Positions 63,927-64,000 of a DNA stretch of 64,000 bases are shown here, piece after piece. Source of the DNA: Euglena gracilis (lineage: Eukaryota > Euglenida > Euglenophyceae > Euglenales); NCBI GenBank assembly GCA_039621445.1, contig CP154956.1, forward strand, positions 15,727,508 to 15,791,507. Reading direction: 5' to 3'. Position 1 is the stretch's first letter; each line of letters starts with the position of its first letter. Below the pieces are notes generated by a model. It ran no database searches. It was not told the origin of the DNA and was given only the letters and a program-made list of their open reading frames with translations. Position numbers and translations under genes: made by a program.

Positions 63927-64000
63927 GCCCGGCCCATCCAATCCGGCTCGGCCCGGCCATTGGCCCGGCACGCCGTGCAGCTGGCCGTGGGAGGCTATGG

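Overview
The window looks like nuclear DNA of a photosynthetic-type euglenid (Euglenozoa), probably close to Euglena. The main evidence is the introns. Exons that must join to rebuild a protein-kinase fold are separated by two intron types. Some are ordinary GT...AG introns. Others lack GT/AG and carry CAG at +4 to +6 and CTG (or a compensating pair) at -8 to -6, which is the hallmark of euglenid nonconventional introns. Short 5' leaders directly after pyrimidine-rich AG sites fit spliced-leader trans-splicing. The species itself is an inference.

Three paralogous genes lie head to tail on the + strand. Gene 1 (about 1.2-9.7 kb) lacks its 5' exons. Gene 2 (27.4-35.1 kb) appears complete for the kinase-like domain. 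Gene 3 (48.8 to beyond 61 kb) runs out of the window before its last exons. Each encodes a divergent kinase-like protein: the beta-3 lysine, HPNIV, HGDLRP.NIL, YAPPEW, DMWS.GC and DP..R blocks are present, but the DFG aspartate is Gly or Ser in all three, so they are predicted pseudokinases or atypical kinases. Three exons have identical or near-identical lengths across the copies (125, 137 and 105 nt).

Most of the rest is repetitive. At least eighteen short elements (about 0.1-0.7 kb) have inverted ends starting CAG(G) and ending (C)CTG, or a variant, and most are flanked by 8-bp target-site duplications (TSDs), many of them perfect. Their interiors share a plan: poly-C/poly-G clamps, a GGCGCC-type palindrome and AAAATGGCC-like runs. 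They occur between genes, inside introns, nested in one another, and as introns themselves. In genes 2 and 3 an element sits inside a conserved exon, and removing it with one TSD copy restores the frame exactly. An 8-bp duplication split 3+5 gives precisely the +4 CAG / -6 CTG geometry of nonconventional introns.

Other content: a 2.8-kb inverted-repeat element rich in GCGC palindromes inside gene 3, fold-back elements carrying TTAGGG-like runs, long microsatellites (CATATA, GT/CA, GA, CAA, TATG, GGGA, poly-C/G), and one small unrelated candidate first exon at 45.8 kb. I found no rRNA, tRNA, CRISPR or prokaryotic features.
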